Source: Archangium sp. (GTDB taxonomy: Bacteria > Myxococcota > Myxococcia > Myxococcales > Myxococcaceae). From it: 64,000 bases of DNA. The notes under the pieces were generated by a model, which made no database searches, had not been told where the DNA came from, and saw only the letters and a program-made list of their open reading frames with translations. The first letter of the stretch is position 1. Each line of letters starts with the position of its first letter. Made by a program: the position numbers and the translations under genes. Where the stretch lies: the NCBI GenBank assembly GCA_022843845.1, contig JALHMW010000002.1:155559-219558 (forward strand). Direction: 5' to 3'. This document shows, one piece after another, positions 7,745-15,989 of the stretch.

Positions 7745-8823
7745 CAGAGGACCTCGATGTCGGCGTCGAGCGCACCGGCGGCTTTGAGCGCCTGGAGAAT
7801 CGCGATCAGATCACGAGGCGATGCGCCAATCGCGTTGAGCGCAGCCACCAGCTCGTCCACCGTGCTCGCCTTCGGCATCTTCACCGCCGATTTCTGCTCC
7901 TCGGTGGCGTCGGCCTGCTGGCTCGGCGCGATGACGGTCTGCCCGCCGCTCGCGAACGCGCCGGGCTGGGACACGCCGAACGACGTCTGAATCGACACGC
8001 GCAGGCCACCATGCGCGACGGCGGCCGGGCGAAGGCGAACCGTCTCACCGAGCACCACCGTTCCCGTCCGCTCGCTCACCACCACCTTGGCGCGGCTGTC
8101 GGCTTCGACCTCGAGGGCCTCGAGCTGCGCGAGCAGCTCGATTGGGCTCTGACCGGCCGGAACGGTCACCTCGACGGCGGCGGGGTCGAGCGCCTTCGCG
8201 GCAGAAGCTCCCAGGACGCCGTTGACCGCTGCGGCGATGCGCGAGGCGTTGGTGAAGTCGGGGCGACGCAGCCTCAGCGTGAGCGGGCCCGTGCCGAGGT
8301 TGGGAATGACCGACTTCTCGATCGTCGCGCCGCCCGGCACGGTGCCGCTCGCGGGGCTGTTCTTTCGTACCGAGGCATACGCTGCCTGAAGATCGAAGCC
8401 ACCGACCTGCACCGGGCCCTGGCCGACCGCGTAGACGACACCATCGGCGCCAGCGAGCGGCGTGAAGAGCAGGGTGCCACCCTGAAGGGAGCGCGCGTTG
8501 CCCATCGCGCTGACCGTGACGTCGAGGGTCGCGCCAGTGCGGGAGAACGTCGGGAGCTTGCCCGTCACCATCACGGCCGCCACGTTGCGCGAGCGGATGT
8601 CGCGGGGATCGATGCGAACGCCGAGGCGGCCGAGCAGACCCGACATCGACTGCATCGTGAAGAGCACCTGCTCGGTGTCTCCGGTGTTGGTGAGGCCGAC
8701 GACGAGGCCGTAGCCGACGAGGGCGTTCTCGCGGAACCCCTGCACGTCGGTGAGCTCCTTGAGCCGCGCCTTCCCTGCGAGCGCGGACGACGACACCAGG
8801 GCGATGAGAGCGAGAGCGCGCAT
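7744..8823 (-). CDS. flgI: Flagellar P-ring protein FlgI
   Basis: FlgI forms the periplasmic P-ring bushing around the rod in the peptidoglycan layer. The 359-residue product has a short Sec signal peptide (to about ALAG, residue 17). The family signature follows at once (RLKELTDVQGFRENALVGYGLVVGLTNTGD). Other conserved parts include KNVAAVMVTGKLP-like and TGTVVLGETVRLRPAAVAHG. It lies two bases from flgH and is coupled to flgJ, giving the order flgA-flgH-flgI-flgJ. Confidence 0.96.
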   Translation of the reverse strand: MRALALIALVSSSALAGKARLKELTDVQGFRENALVGYGLVVGLTNTGDTEQVLFTMQSMSGLLGRLGVRIDPRDIRSRNVAAVMVTGKLPTFSRTGATLDVTVSAMGNARSLQGGTLLFTPLAGADGVVYAVGQGPVQVGGFDLQAAYASVRKNSPASGTVPGGATIEKSVIPNLGTGPLTLRLRRPDFTNASRIAAAVNGVLGASAAKALDPAAVEVTVPAGQSPIELLAQLEALEVEADSRAKVVVSERTGTVVLGETVRLRPAAVAHGGLRVSIQTSFGVSQPGAFASGGQTVIAPSQQADATEEQKSAVKMPKASTVDELVAALNAIGASPRDLIAILQALKAAGALDADIEVL

Positions 8824-8825
8824 GA

Positions 8826-9515
8826 TCAGAAGGGCCAGACCCAGTTGAAGAAGCGGGTCAACAGGCCCGGCTTCTGGTTGTCCGAGAGCACGCCGCGCCC
8901 GGTGAACTCGATCTCGGCGTCGGCGACGTACGAGCTGCGCACCGAGTTGTCCTGCGTGATGTCGATCGGCCGCACGACCCCCGAGATGTAGAAGTGCTGC
9001 TCTTCGCTGTTCACCAGCACCACGCGGTGGCCCTCGATGAAGAGGTTGCCGTTCGGCAAGACCTTCTTGACGATGGCGGGGACGGTGGCGGTGAGGCGCT
9101 CGGTGCGGCCGGTGCGACCGTCGGCGCTGAAGTCCACGCCGCTCTTGAGGCCAGCCGTTCCGTCGAGCTGCGGCCCCGCGTTCACCGTCGTACCAGCCGC
9201 TCTGAGGAAGGCCTGCAGCGCGAGGTTGATGTCGGAGTCGCGCTTGAGGTTGGTGTCGGCGCTGCGGCGCGCGTCGGCCAGCTCTTCGATGCGCACGACG
9301 ACCAGGTCCTGTTCACGGAAGGCGCGGTAGTCGGAGTAGAGCGCCGCGTTCCTCGCGTCGGGGCGCCACAGGCCTCCGCCTGAGTCGGCTTCGGCCGCTG
9401 CGTTCTTCGGCTGCACCGCCTCGTAGTTGCGCTGCTTCGGCACGTAGGCGTCGATGTGCGGAACGCTGCACGCGCTGGAGACGATGCCGGCGATGGTGAC
9501 CAGGCGCGTCTTCAT
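8826..9515 (-). CDS. flgH: Flagellar L-ring protein FlgH
   Basis: FlgH is the outer-membrane L-ring lipoprotein. The 229-residue product starts at the ATG at 9515, which overlaps the flgA stop (ATGA). The N-terminus has a hydrophobic leader and a cysteine at residue 16 (IVSSAC), a non-ideal lipobox. The family core is clear: GGGLWRPDARNAALYSDYRA, QDLVVVRI and the C-terminal GEEHFYISG-like and VRPIDITQDNSVRSSYVADAEIEF segments. The open frame continues upstream to 9980 in flgA territory, but without family similarity. Confidence 0.95.
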   Translation of the reverse strand: MKTRLVTIAGIVSSACSVPHIDAYVPKQRNYEAVQPKNAAAEADSGGGLWRPDARNAALYSDYRAFREQDLVVVRIEELADARRSADTNLKRDSDINLALQAFLRAAGTTVNAGPQLDGTAGLKSGVDFSADGRTGRTERLTATVPAIVKKVLPNGNLFIEGHRVVLVNSEEQHFYISGVVRPIDITQDNSVRSSYVADAEIEFTGRGVLSDNQKPGLLTRFFNWVWPF

Positions 9516-10090
9516 GTTCCGCCCTCGAGCGTGCTGATCAGGACGCCGTCGCGGAACGTGCCCGAGACGCGCTTGCCTGAGGCGAGTGACGCGCAGACCC
9601 GCTGGCCGCACGAGATGATGGTTCCGCGCTGCTCGATGCTGATGGCGTTGAGGGTGAGCCGCACGAGCACTGACGTCCCGGGCGCCGGGCCGAAACGAAC
9701 GTCGTTCTCTCGCAAGACGACGCCTGCGCGCAGCTGACGGCTCGCGGTGGCGCCCTCGAGGCGAGGGGCTGGTGGCGTGCCGCGCAGCCACTCCCGCTCC
9801 TCGAGCCGAATCGCGCCCTCGAGTGAAGCGCCGGGAGCCACGTCTTTCGTCACCACCGCCTGCGTCGCGTAGACGCGAACCGTCGCCCAGCCCCAGACCG
9901 AGCAGCTCTTCCCCGTGGCGCGAACGGCGATGCGTCCCGAGCCTTCGATGGGCTGCGGCTCGAAGCGGGTCGCAGCGCACGCCGGCGCAGTCCAGCTGGT
10001 CAGCTCGACGCGCGTGCCTTCGGGGGCGTGGAGCGCGAGCGCGTCGGCGAGCGGCGTCGGAGCGGCAGCGAGGAGGAGCAGGGCGATCAT
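9512..10090 (-). CDS. flgA: P-ring assembly chaperone FlgA
   Basis: FlgA is a periplasmic chaperone for FlgI. The product is 192 residues with an N-terminal signal peptide (MIALLLLAAAPTPLADA). The C-terminal about 120 residues match the FlgA/SAF type fold (VVTKDVAPGASLEGAIRLEEREW, then RQLRAGVVLRENDVR and ISIEQRGTI). It ends in a four-base overlap with flgH. The gap from flgG is four bases, so the gene is well inside the operon. Confidence 0.9.
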   Translation of the reverse strand: MIALLLLAAAPTPLADALALHAPEGTRVELTSWTAPACAATRFEPQPIEGSGRIAVRATGKSCSVWGWATVRVYATQAVVTKDVAPGASLEGAIRLEEREWLRGTPPAPRLEGATASRQLRAGVVLRENDVRFGPAPGTSVLVRLTLNAISIEQRGTIISCGQRVCASLASGKRVSGTFRDGVLISTLEGGT

Positions 10091-10094
10091 GGCG

Positions 10095-10883
10095 TCACCT
10101 CATGCTCGTCAGGCGCTGGAGCATCTGATCGGCGGTCTGGATGACCTTCGAGTTGAGCTCGTACGAGCGCTGGGTGGAGATCATCGCGACCATCTCTTCG
10201 ACGGCCTTCACGTTCGAGGTCTCGAGGAAGCCCTGGTTCAGCGAGCCCATGCCCTGCTCACCGGGCCGGCCGAAGATCGCGGTGCCGCTCGCTGCGGTCT
10301 CGACGAACAGGTTGCCGCCGATGGCCTCGAGCCCAGCCGGGTTCTGGAACATCGAGAGCTCGAGCTTGCCCAGCTCATTCGGGGTCGACTCCCGGCCCTG
10401 GATCTCCGCGGTGATCGTCCCATCGGCCGCGATGGTGATCTTCTGGGCATCTCTGGGGACGGTGATCTGTGGGTCGACGAGCTCGCCGCGCTGGGTGACG
10501 AGCCGGCCGTCGGCGTCGACGCGGAAGGCTCCCGCGCGGGTGAAGGCGTACTCGCCGTTCGGCCGCTGAATTCTGAAGAAGCCGTCGCCCTGAATCGAGA
10601 CGTCGAGGGCGTTCCCCGTCTGCACCGCCTCGCCCTGGCCGAAGCTGCGGGTCGTCGAGACCGTGCGCACGCCCATGCCGACCTGCAGCGGCGCGGGCTG
10701 GGTGCCTCCGCGAGGATCGATCTGCTGCGGCGCGCGAATGGTCTCGCTCATCAGATCTTCGAAGTCGGCGCGCGACTTCTTGAACCCGGTGGTGCTCGCG
10801 TTCGCCAGGTTGTTGGCGATGGTGTCCATCCTGGTCTGCTGCGCGTCCATGCCGGTCGCTGCGGTGTAGAGAGAGCGAATCAC
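10095..10883 (-). CDS. flgG: Flagellar distal rod protein FlgG
   Basis: FlgG builds the distal rod crossing the P and L rings. The 262-residue product begins MIRSLYTAATGMDAQQTRMD and has the ANNLANASTTGFKKSRADF signature. The D1 domain contains GDGFFRI and YAFTRAGAFRVDADGRLV, and the C-terminus (NVKAVEEMVAMISTQRSYE) is diagnostic. The length equals that of other FlgG proteins. It lies 31 bases after flgF. Confidence 0.98.
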   Translation of the reverse strand: MIRSLYTAATGMDAQQTRMDTIANNLANASTTGFKKSRADFEDLMSETIRAPQQIDPRGGTQPAPLQVGMGVRTVSTTRSFGQGEAVQTGNALDVSIQGDGFFRIQRPNGEYAFTRAGAFRVDADGRLVTQRGELVDPQITVPRDAQKITIAADGTITAEIQGRESTPNELGKLELSMFQNPAGLEAIGGNLFVETAASGTAIFGRPGEQGMGSLNQGFLETSNVKAVEEMVAMISTQRSYELNSKVIQTADQMLQRLTSMR

Positions 10884-10914
10884 GTGTCAGTCTCCAGTCA
10901 GGCTCAGCGGGGAT

Positions 10915-11625
10915 TCAGCGGATACGGCCAAGCTCGACGGCCTTCTCGTCGAGCTTCCGGTACGTCTGCAGCGCCTGCATCGAGGTGTCGAAGTTGCGTT
11001 GCGCCGACACCATCTGCACCGCGGCTTCGAGCGCGCTCGAGTTGCCCACCTCGAACTGGCCGAGCTTGAGCGTGTCTGACGACGGCGTGATGGCCTGCGG
11101 TGATTGCGGCCGCAGCAGTGTCGGCGAGACGCGATCGATCGATCCGTGGAGCTCGAAGATGCCGAGCTGCGCGATGCGGTTGTTGTTCGCGAAGATCGTG
11201 CCGTTGGGCTCGACGCGTACGGCGGTCTGCGGAGGCGCGGTGATCGGCAGGCCATCGACGTCGACGAGCGGCTGCCCGTTCACCTTCAGCGTGCCGGTCT
11301 CGTCGATCTGCACGCGGCCGTTGCGGGTGAAGGCCAGCCCGTCACTCATCTTCACTGCGAGGAAGCCCTTGCCCGAGGGCATCACGTCCATCGGGTCACC
11401 GGAGTGAACGACGGCGCCGTTCGAGAGATCGAGATTCGTCTGCACCGCGGCCGTGTGCACCTGAGGCGAGTTGCTGTGTGCCGCCTTCGCCAGGAACGCC
11501 TCGAACGCCGGTCGCGACGCCTTGAAGCCCGGCGTGTTGATGTTGGCGAGGTTGTCCGAGATGGAGTCGAGCTGGGCCATCCGGGCCGTCGCTCCATTCA
11601 TGCTCACGTAGATTCCGTCGGCCAT
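10915..11625 (-). CDS. flgF: Flagellar proximal rod protein FlgF
   Basis: Proximal rod subunit, first gene of the flg operon. The product is 236 residues and starts MADGIYVSMNGATARM, then has the DNLANINTPGFKASRPAF family signature, GKGFLAVK and AFTRNGRVQIDETGTL, and the C-terminal YRKLDEKAVELGRIR helix. The frame is open up to 11664, but the ATG at 11625 is preferred: GAGGTG is well placed before it, and the sigma-54-like promoter at 11648-11663 would lie inside the longer version. FlgF and FlgG are related; this one has the shorter FlgF-like sequence. Confidence 0.93.
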   Translation of the reverse strand: MADGIYVSMNGATARMAQLDSISDNLANINTPGFKASRPAFEAFLAKAAHSNSPQVHTAAVQTNLDLSNGAVVHSGDPMDVMPSGKGFLAVKMSDGLAFTRNGRVQIDETGTLKVNGQPLVDVDGLPITAPPQTAVRVEPNGTIFANNNRIAQLGIFELHGSIDRVSPTLLRPQSPQAITPSSDTLKLGQFEVGNSSALEAAVQMVSAQRNFDTSMQALQTYRKLDEKAVELGRIR

Positions 11626-11647
11626 GTGACACCTCGGAGGGACCTTG

Positions 11648-11663
11648 AGCAGCGCGTGTGCCA
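11648..11663 (-). promoter_or_regulatory. Sigma-54 type promoter of the flgF operon
   Basis: On the minus strand the sequence is TGGCACA-CGCG-CTGCT, against the consensus TGGCACG-N4-TTGCA. The -24 GG and -12 GC dinucleotides and their spacing are exact; 9 or 10 of the 12 defined bases match. Transcription would start about 12 bases downstream, immediately before the flgF ribosome site. No sigma-54 gene or activator is in this window. Confidence 0.65.
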
Positions 11664-11846
11664 TGGGTCAGCGGCACCTCCTGCCGGGCTGGGCTGCCTC
11701 GCGGCCGAATTCGCCGGGCGGCCTCTGCCGGGTTGTCGCGGTTCTGACAGGTCGACCCAACCCGGGCGGGTCACGTTGACCCACGGCAGCGATCGACGAA
11801 TCAGCAGGTTGGAATGGGCGCGCGACCTGCAATCTCGGCTTGCTCG
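11664..11846. other. Divergent flgF/fliJ intergenic region with inverted GACCC/GGGTC motifs
   Basis: This is the gap between flgF and fliJ. It contains GACCC (11754-11758), GGGTC (11768-11772) and a further GACCC (11778-11782), giving overlapping dyads that could be an activator or operator site. No clear sigma-70 or sigma-28 promoter for fliJ was seen, and nothing coding was recognised. Confidence 0.3.
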
Positions 11847-12263
11847 ATGCGAACGCGACTCGATGCGGTGGTGCAGGTGAGGGAACGGGCAGAGGAGAAG
11901 GCGCTGCGACAGGTGGTCGAGGCCGAGACCCAGGCGAAGGCGGCTCACGAGCGAGCAGAGGCGCTCAAGCAGATCGCGCAGCAGGATCAGCGCAAGCCCG
12001 GTGACGCCGCGACGTGGGAGCTGGCCGAGACCGCGCATGTTCGAGCCCTCAGCGATGCCCGAAAGGCGCAGAAGGAAGCAGAGCGCATCGCCGCCGAGGT
12101 CTCGAAGGTGCGCGTCGTCTACACGTCGGCGCACCAGCGTGCCGAGGTCGTCCGTCGTGTCGCCGAGACCCGCCGAGATGAACAGCGCCGCGACATCGAG
12201 CGGGTCGAAGAGAAGGCCCTTGATGAAGTGGCGTCGTTGCTCTGGTACCGCAAGGCGGGCTGA
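11847..12263 (+). CDS. fliJ: FliJ-like flagellar export protein
   Basis: FliJ links the export ATPase FliI to FlhA. The 138-residue product from the ATG at 11847 is one long helical coiled coil rich in Ala, Glu, Arg and Lys (RTRLDAVVQVRERAEEKALRQ at the start, ETRRDEQRRDIERVEEKALDEV near the end), which is the FliJ pattern. Sequence identity in this family is always low, so the call rests on coiled-coil architecture, size, N-terminal pattern and flagellar context. It is unusual in standing alone and divergent from flgF rather than next to fliI, which is not in the window. Confidence 0.72.
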   Translation: MRTRLDAVVQVRERAEEKALRQVVEAETQAKAAHERAEALKQIAQQDQRKPGDAATWELAETAHVRALSDARKAQKEAERIAAEVSKVRVVYTSAHQRAEVVRRVAETRRDEQRRDIERVEEKALDEVASLLWYRKAG

Positions 12264-12297
12264 GACACCACGACCCGCAGCAAGACGTCGGAGACGA

Positions 12298-14766
12298 TCA
12301 TTGCTGCGGCTGCGTCGCGAGCCACGTTGAGAGCTTTTCGAGCGCCGGTGGCGCCGGCGACGGAATCATCGCGCGGGCCTCATCCAGCTGACCCCGACCG
12401 ATCAAGAACGCGACCCGGGCGTGCAGGCGTTCGTCGTCGGTCTCGAGCCCTGCGAGTGGCAGCGCGTTCGGTCGCAGGGCGCTGAGTGACTCGACCAGCG
12501 CCTCCTGCATCAAGGACTCGTCGACGTTGGCCTTCGGGGTGGAGAACTCGAGGTACAGGTTGTCGTCGGTGGACACCATGCGGTCGACGCCACGACCCCA
12601 TGTCTTCGCTTCTTCAGCGACGAGCGCGTCGACGCCGGCCTCGTCGAGCAGGATGTTGCCGGTCAGCACGAGCAGGTCTCCGCCGGGGAGATCTCGAGTC
12701 GCGACGGTGCCTTCGAGCATCGCGCTGCGCCGGGCCAGCTCTTTGGCGTCGAACGAGAACGGCTCCATCGACGCGAGCAGGAGCCCCTGGTTGCCGCGGA
12801 AGAACAGCGTCACGTGCGGCAACTCGGCCTTGAGGCTCGCGATGATCACCGCGAGATCGCGCCGCGTCATGTGATGCAGCTGCACCCATTGCAGCACGAT
12901 CCCGCCCGGCGCGAGGCGCTGCTTGAGCAACGCGTAGAAGTCTCGATTGTAGAGATCGGCCGCGCCAGCGAACCAGATACTCGAGAGCTGAATGGTCACG
13001 AGATCGTAGTGGGCCTCGGAGAGCAGCAGGAAGTTCCGGCCATCGGCGAGGTGCACTTTGACCTTGGGGCTGCTGGTCAGCACCCCATCGTTCACCGAGC
13101 CGAAATACAGGCGGGCCGCGTCGACGATGTCCTTCGAGAGCTCCACCGCGTCGATCGTCTCGAAGGGTTGCGCTGCCAATGCTCCGAGAGACCCTCCCGT
13201 GCCAATCCCGATGAGCAGGCCGCGGTTGAAGCGGGGCACGGCGAGCAGCGGCACTTGCGCGCAGGCTCGCTGCGCCTTCACTTCGCCGCTCTCGTTCCCC
13301 TGGAACTTTCCGTTCGTGAGCAGGGTCAACTTCTGCGACTTCGGGTGGCGGACGACGCTGGTGATGCCCGAGCTGACCGACTCGTGCGCCCACACCACCT
13401 CTGAGTGGTAGTACGGCGTCTCGGCGAAATAGACGTTCGCGCCCGACGCGAGCGACGACAGGTTCCACGCGGGGAGCACCACCGCGATGACGGCCGCGGC
13501 GCCCGCGAGCAGCTTCGAGCGTTTGTCCGCCATCAGCAGCGCGAGCGCGACACAGCCGCCGACGACCACGAGGATCGTCCCTCTCGACCCGAGCGCCGGC
13601 AGCAAGACGTACCCGGTCAACAATGAGCCGCCGATCGCTCCGAGCGTGTTCGCGGCCGCGAGCCCGCCGATCGACTGCCCGATGCTCCCGGTGCGCGCGC
13701 CGAGCCTCAGCGTCAGCGGGTACACCGTGCCGAGGATCGCCGCGGGAATGACGATGAGCTGCGCTGCCACCACCGCTCGCACCAGCTCGCGGCCGGCGAA
13801 GCTCGACACGAAGTTGCCTGCGACGACGAACAGCGCGCTCGACTTGTCCCAGAGGGGCAACGTCACCACCATCGAGAGGGCGATCAGCGCCTGCACCTTG
13901 CCCAACATGGCCGGCTCGACCTTCGCGTCTGGCTGCCGCGACACCCACGCCGAGCCGAGCGTGAGCGCAATCAGGAACAGCACGAGCATCAGGCCGAAGG
14001 CGTACGCGCTGGTGCCGATCACCGCGCCGAGCAGGTGGAACCACGTCACCTCGGCGACGAAGGTCGCCAGTCCGCTCCAGGCCGCGAGGGCCAGCAGCGA
14101 GAGCGGCGCCCGCGCGCGCGTGGTGCTCTCGGGCAGCGGCGGAGGCACGGGCACCCGCTGCGCCAACCAGAAGCCCAGGGCCGCCGCGCCGACGTTGAGG
14201 GCCGCGCCCAGCCACATCGACGCTGACAAGCCGATGCGAGGCAGGAAGACGTAAGAGCCCAGCGCCGCGCCGATCGCCGCGCCCAGGACGTTGGCCGTGT
14301 AGAGCCGGGCGATGTCGGCGTTTCCGCTCGCGAGCTCGCTCTTCGTCGCGAGCGCCCGCGCTACCGGAGGCAGGGTTCCGCCCATCAGCAACGTCGGCAC
14401 CAGGGTGATCCCGAACGCCATTGCGAACAGTCCGCCGCGCACGAGTGGGTCGTCGTGGGTACGGCCCTTCGCCAGCGAAGCGAACCCGTCGATCGCCAGG
14501 GGCGCGATGAACGGCATCGCCGCTGCGCACACCGCGATGCCGAGCTCGAGCCACCCGTAGAGCCTGAGCGGTGACTTCGAGCGATCTGCCAGGCGGCCGA
14601 ACAGGAGCGCGCCAAGCGCCAGTCCTGCCATCCACGCGGCGAGCACGGTCGACGTCGCGAGCGCAGAGACTCCGAAGGCGCGGGTCAACGAGCGTTGGAG
14701 CGCGACCTCGAACACCAGCGCGGCGGCTCCCGAGACCACGAACATGAGAAACCCAAGTCGGCGCAT
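12298..14766 (-). CDS. Membrane protein with MFS-like N-terminal half and spermidine-synthase-like C-terminal domain
   Basis: The 822-residue product has about 12 hydrophobic segments in residues 1-440 (starting RRLGFLMFVVSGAAALVFEVA, a pattern typical of fused transporter/spermidine synthase proteins). A soluble Rossmann domain follows. In it GIGTGGSLGAL (about 519-529), DAVELSKDIVDAARLYF and LADGRNFLLLSEAHYDLV correspond to the aminopropyltransferase fold. The catalytic Asp position of the YDVIxxD motif appears to be replaced (YDLVTIQ, about 587-593), so genuine spermidine synthesis is doubtful. Substrate unknown. The ATG at 14766 is chosen so that the gene does not overlap the divergent gene at 14832; the frame is open to 14853. 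Confidence 0.8.
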   Translation of the reverse strand: MRRLGFLMFVVSGAAALVFEVALQRSLTRAFGVSALATSTVLAAWMAGLALGALLFGRLADRSKSPLRLYGWLELGIAVCAAAMPFIAPLAIDGFASLAKGRTHDDPLVRGGLFAMAFGITLVPTLLMGGTLPPVARALATKSELASGNADIARLYTANVLGAAIGAALGSYVFLPRIGLSASMWLGAALNVGAAALGFWLAQRVPVPPPLPESTTRARAPLSLLALAAWSGLATFVAEVTWFHLLGAVIGTSAYAFGLMLVLFLIALTLGSAWVSRQPDAKVEPAMLGKVQALIALSMVVTLPLWDKSSALFVVAGNFVSSFAGRELVRAVVAAQLIVIPAAILGTVYPLTLRLGARTGSIGQSIGGLAAANTLGAIGGSLLTGYVLLPALGSRGTILVVVGGCVALALLMADKRSKLLAGAAAVIAVVLPAWNLSSLASGANVYFAETPYYHSEVVWAHESVSSGITSVVRHPKSQKLTLLTNGKFQGNESGEVKAQRACAQVPLLAVPRFNRGLLIGIGTGGSLGALAAQPFETIDAVELSKDIVDAARLYFGSVNDGVLTSSPKVKVHLADGRNFLLLSEAHYDLVTIQLSSIWFAGAADLYNRDFYALLKQRLAPGGIVLQWVQLHHMTRRDLAVIIASLKAELPHVTLFFRGNQGLLLASMEPFSFDAKELARRSAMLEGTVATRDLPGGDLLVLTGNILLDEAGVDALVAEEAKTWGRGVDRMVSTDDNLYLEFSTPKANVDESLMQEALVESLSALRPNALPLAGLETDDERLHARVAFLIGRGQLDEARAMIPSPAPPALEKLSTWLATQPQQ

Positions 14767-14831
14767 CGGAGGCGGAGCGAACACCGTCTGCGCGCGCTCG
14801 TCGATGGAAAGTCGGCTACGAGTGCTCTCTC

Positions 14832-15989
14832 GTGACACGCGCGCTTCGGCCAATCGAGTGGGCGGTGCTCGCGTTCATCGCCTTCGTTCTGGTTCGCGTC
14901 GGGCCGGCGGTGTTCCTCGAGTACCGGCAGCTGGCCGGCCTTCGCACCGTGTCGGTCTTCTTCGCGCTCGGCCTCGTCGGCGCGGTCGCGCTCGCTCGAG
15001 AGATGTCGGCGCTCCCCTGGCCGCCCGGCACCGAACGACTCGAGCGGTTCCACATGCGCGCGCTCCTGGCCGCCGCCTTTCCCTTGTCCTTCGCGACCGT
15101 CCTGGCGCTGTCGACGCCGACCCTCTGGGCCGAGGTCTCGAAGGCCCGCGCCGCCCAGCTCATCCCGATGACGGCGACGTTGTTTCTGCGGGTCGTCGGT
15201 GTCGGGTTGCCGACGATTCTGCTGTGGCTCGCGATCGGGCTCGAGCTCAAGCGCCACGGCAACTTCGAGCTGAAGCGCTTCGTCCTGATGCAGGGCCGCG
15301 ACTTCGCCGGAGTGCTCCGCGACTGGGTGCCCCTGCTCTTCATCCTCTCGGCCTACGCGTGGATGGACGCAGTCGTCGGCGGCAAGATGAGTGAGGAGCA
15401 GGATGCGTTGATGGCGTCGATCGATCGCACGATCTTCTTCGGTCACGATCCCAACGAGCTCATGCAGGCGATCATCGTCCGCCCGCTCTCGGAGTGGCTG
15501 GCCTTCGCGTACTCGTTCTACGCGGTGCTCTACCCGCTGGTGCTCGGCGCGGTGTTCCTCTTCGGTGGCCGGCGCGCGCTGCGTGAGTCAGCGTTCACGA
15601 TCGGCGCGGCGTTGCTCGTCAGCTACGTCTCGTACTCGTTGATCCCCGTGAAGGGGCCGGTGTTGACCCGCACCTTCGACGTCTCGCTCGATCTCTATCT
15701 GCTCGCCTCGGTGAAGGAGGCGATGATGGACGCGACCCGCATCACCTGGGACTGCTTCCCGAGCATGCACACCTGCTGCTCGATTCTGCTGGCGTGGTGC
15801 GCGTGGCGGCACGTGCGGCGCCTGTTCTGGTGGGTGCTCCCGATCGTCGCGTCGATGCCGCTGGCGTGCGTGTACCTGCGCTACCACTACGTGATCGACG
15901 TGCTCGCGGGGCTGGTGCTGGCGGTGGTGATGACGCAGGTGACGAAGCGCCTCAATCACAACCCTTCGATCGAGACGCAGTCGGCCTGA
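14832..15989 (+). CDS. PAP2-superfamily membrane phosphatase / inositol-phosphotransferase-like protein
   Basis: The 385-residue integral membrane protein has about ten hydrophobic segments. The PAP2 signature is visible: an SLIPVKGP segment (about 270-280), CFPSMHT (about 312-318, catalytic-His-containing motif) and YLRYHYVIDVLAG (about 352-364, conserved R and H). The SMHT plus YHYVID arrangement is the form seen in Aur1/Ipt1-like inositol phosphorylceramide synthases and related bacterial enzymes, so it may act in phospholipid or sphingolipid head-group exchange; this is inference. The 3' end overlaps the convergent lipoprotein gene by 34 bases. Confidence 0.8.
   Translation: MTRALRPIEWAVLAFIAFVLVRVGPAVFLEYRQLAGLRTVSVFFALGLVGAVALAREMSALPWPPGTERLERFHMRALLAAAFPLSFATVLALSTPTLWAEVSKARAAQLIPMTATLFLRVVGVGLPTILLWLAIGLELKRHGNFELKRFVLMQGRDFAGVLRDWVPLLFILSAYAWMDAVVGGKMSEEQDALMASIDRTIFFGHDPNELMQAIIVRPLSEWLAFAYSFYAVLYPLVLGAVFLFGGRRALRESAFTIGAALLVSYVSYSLIPVKGPVLTRTFDVSLDLYLLASVKEAMMDATRITWDCFPSMHTCCSILLAWCAWRHVRRLFWWVLPIVASMPLACVYLRYHYVIDVLAGLVLAVVMTQVTKRLNHNPSIETQSA

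Noticed and set aside
11626..11664. Longer FlgF start at 11664
   Set aside because: The 13 extra residues do not match the family N-terminus and would overlap the sigma-54-like promoter; the ATG at 11625 has a better ribosome site.
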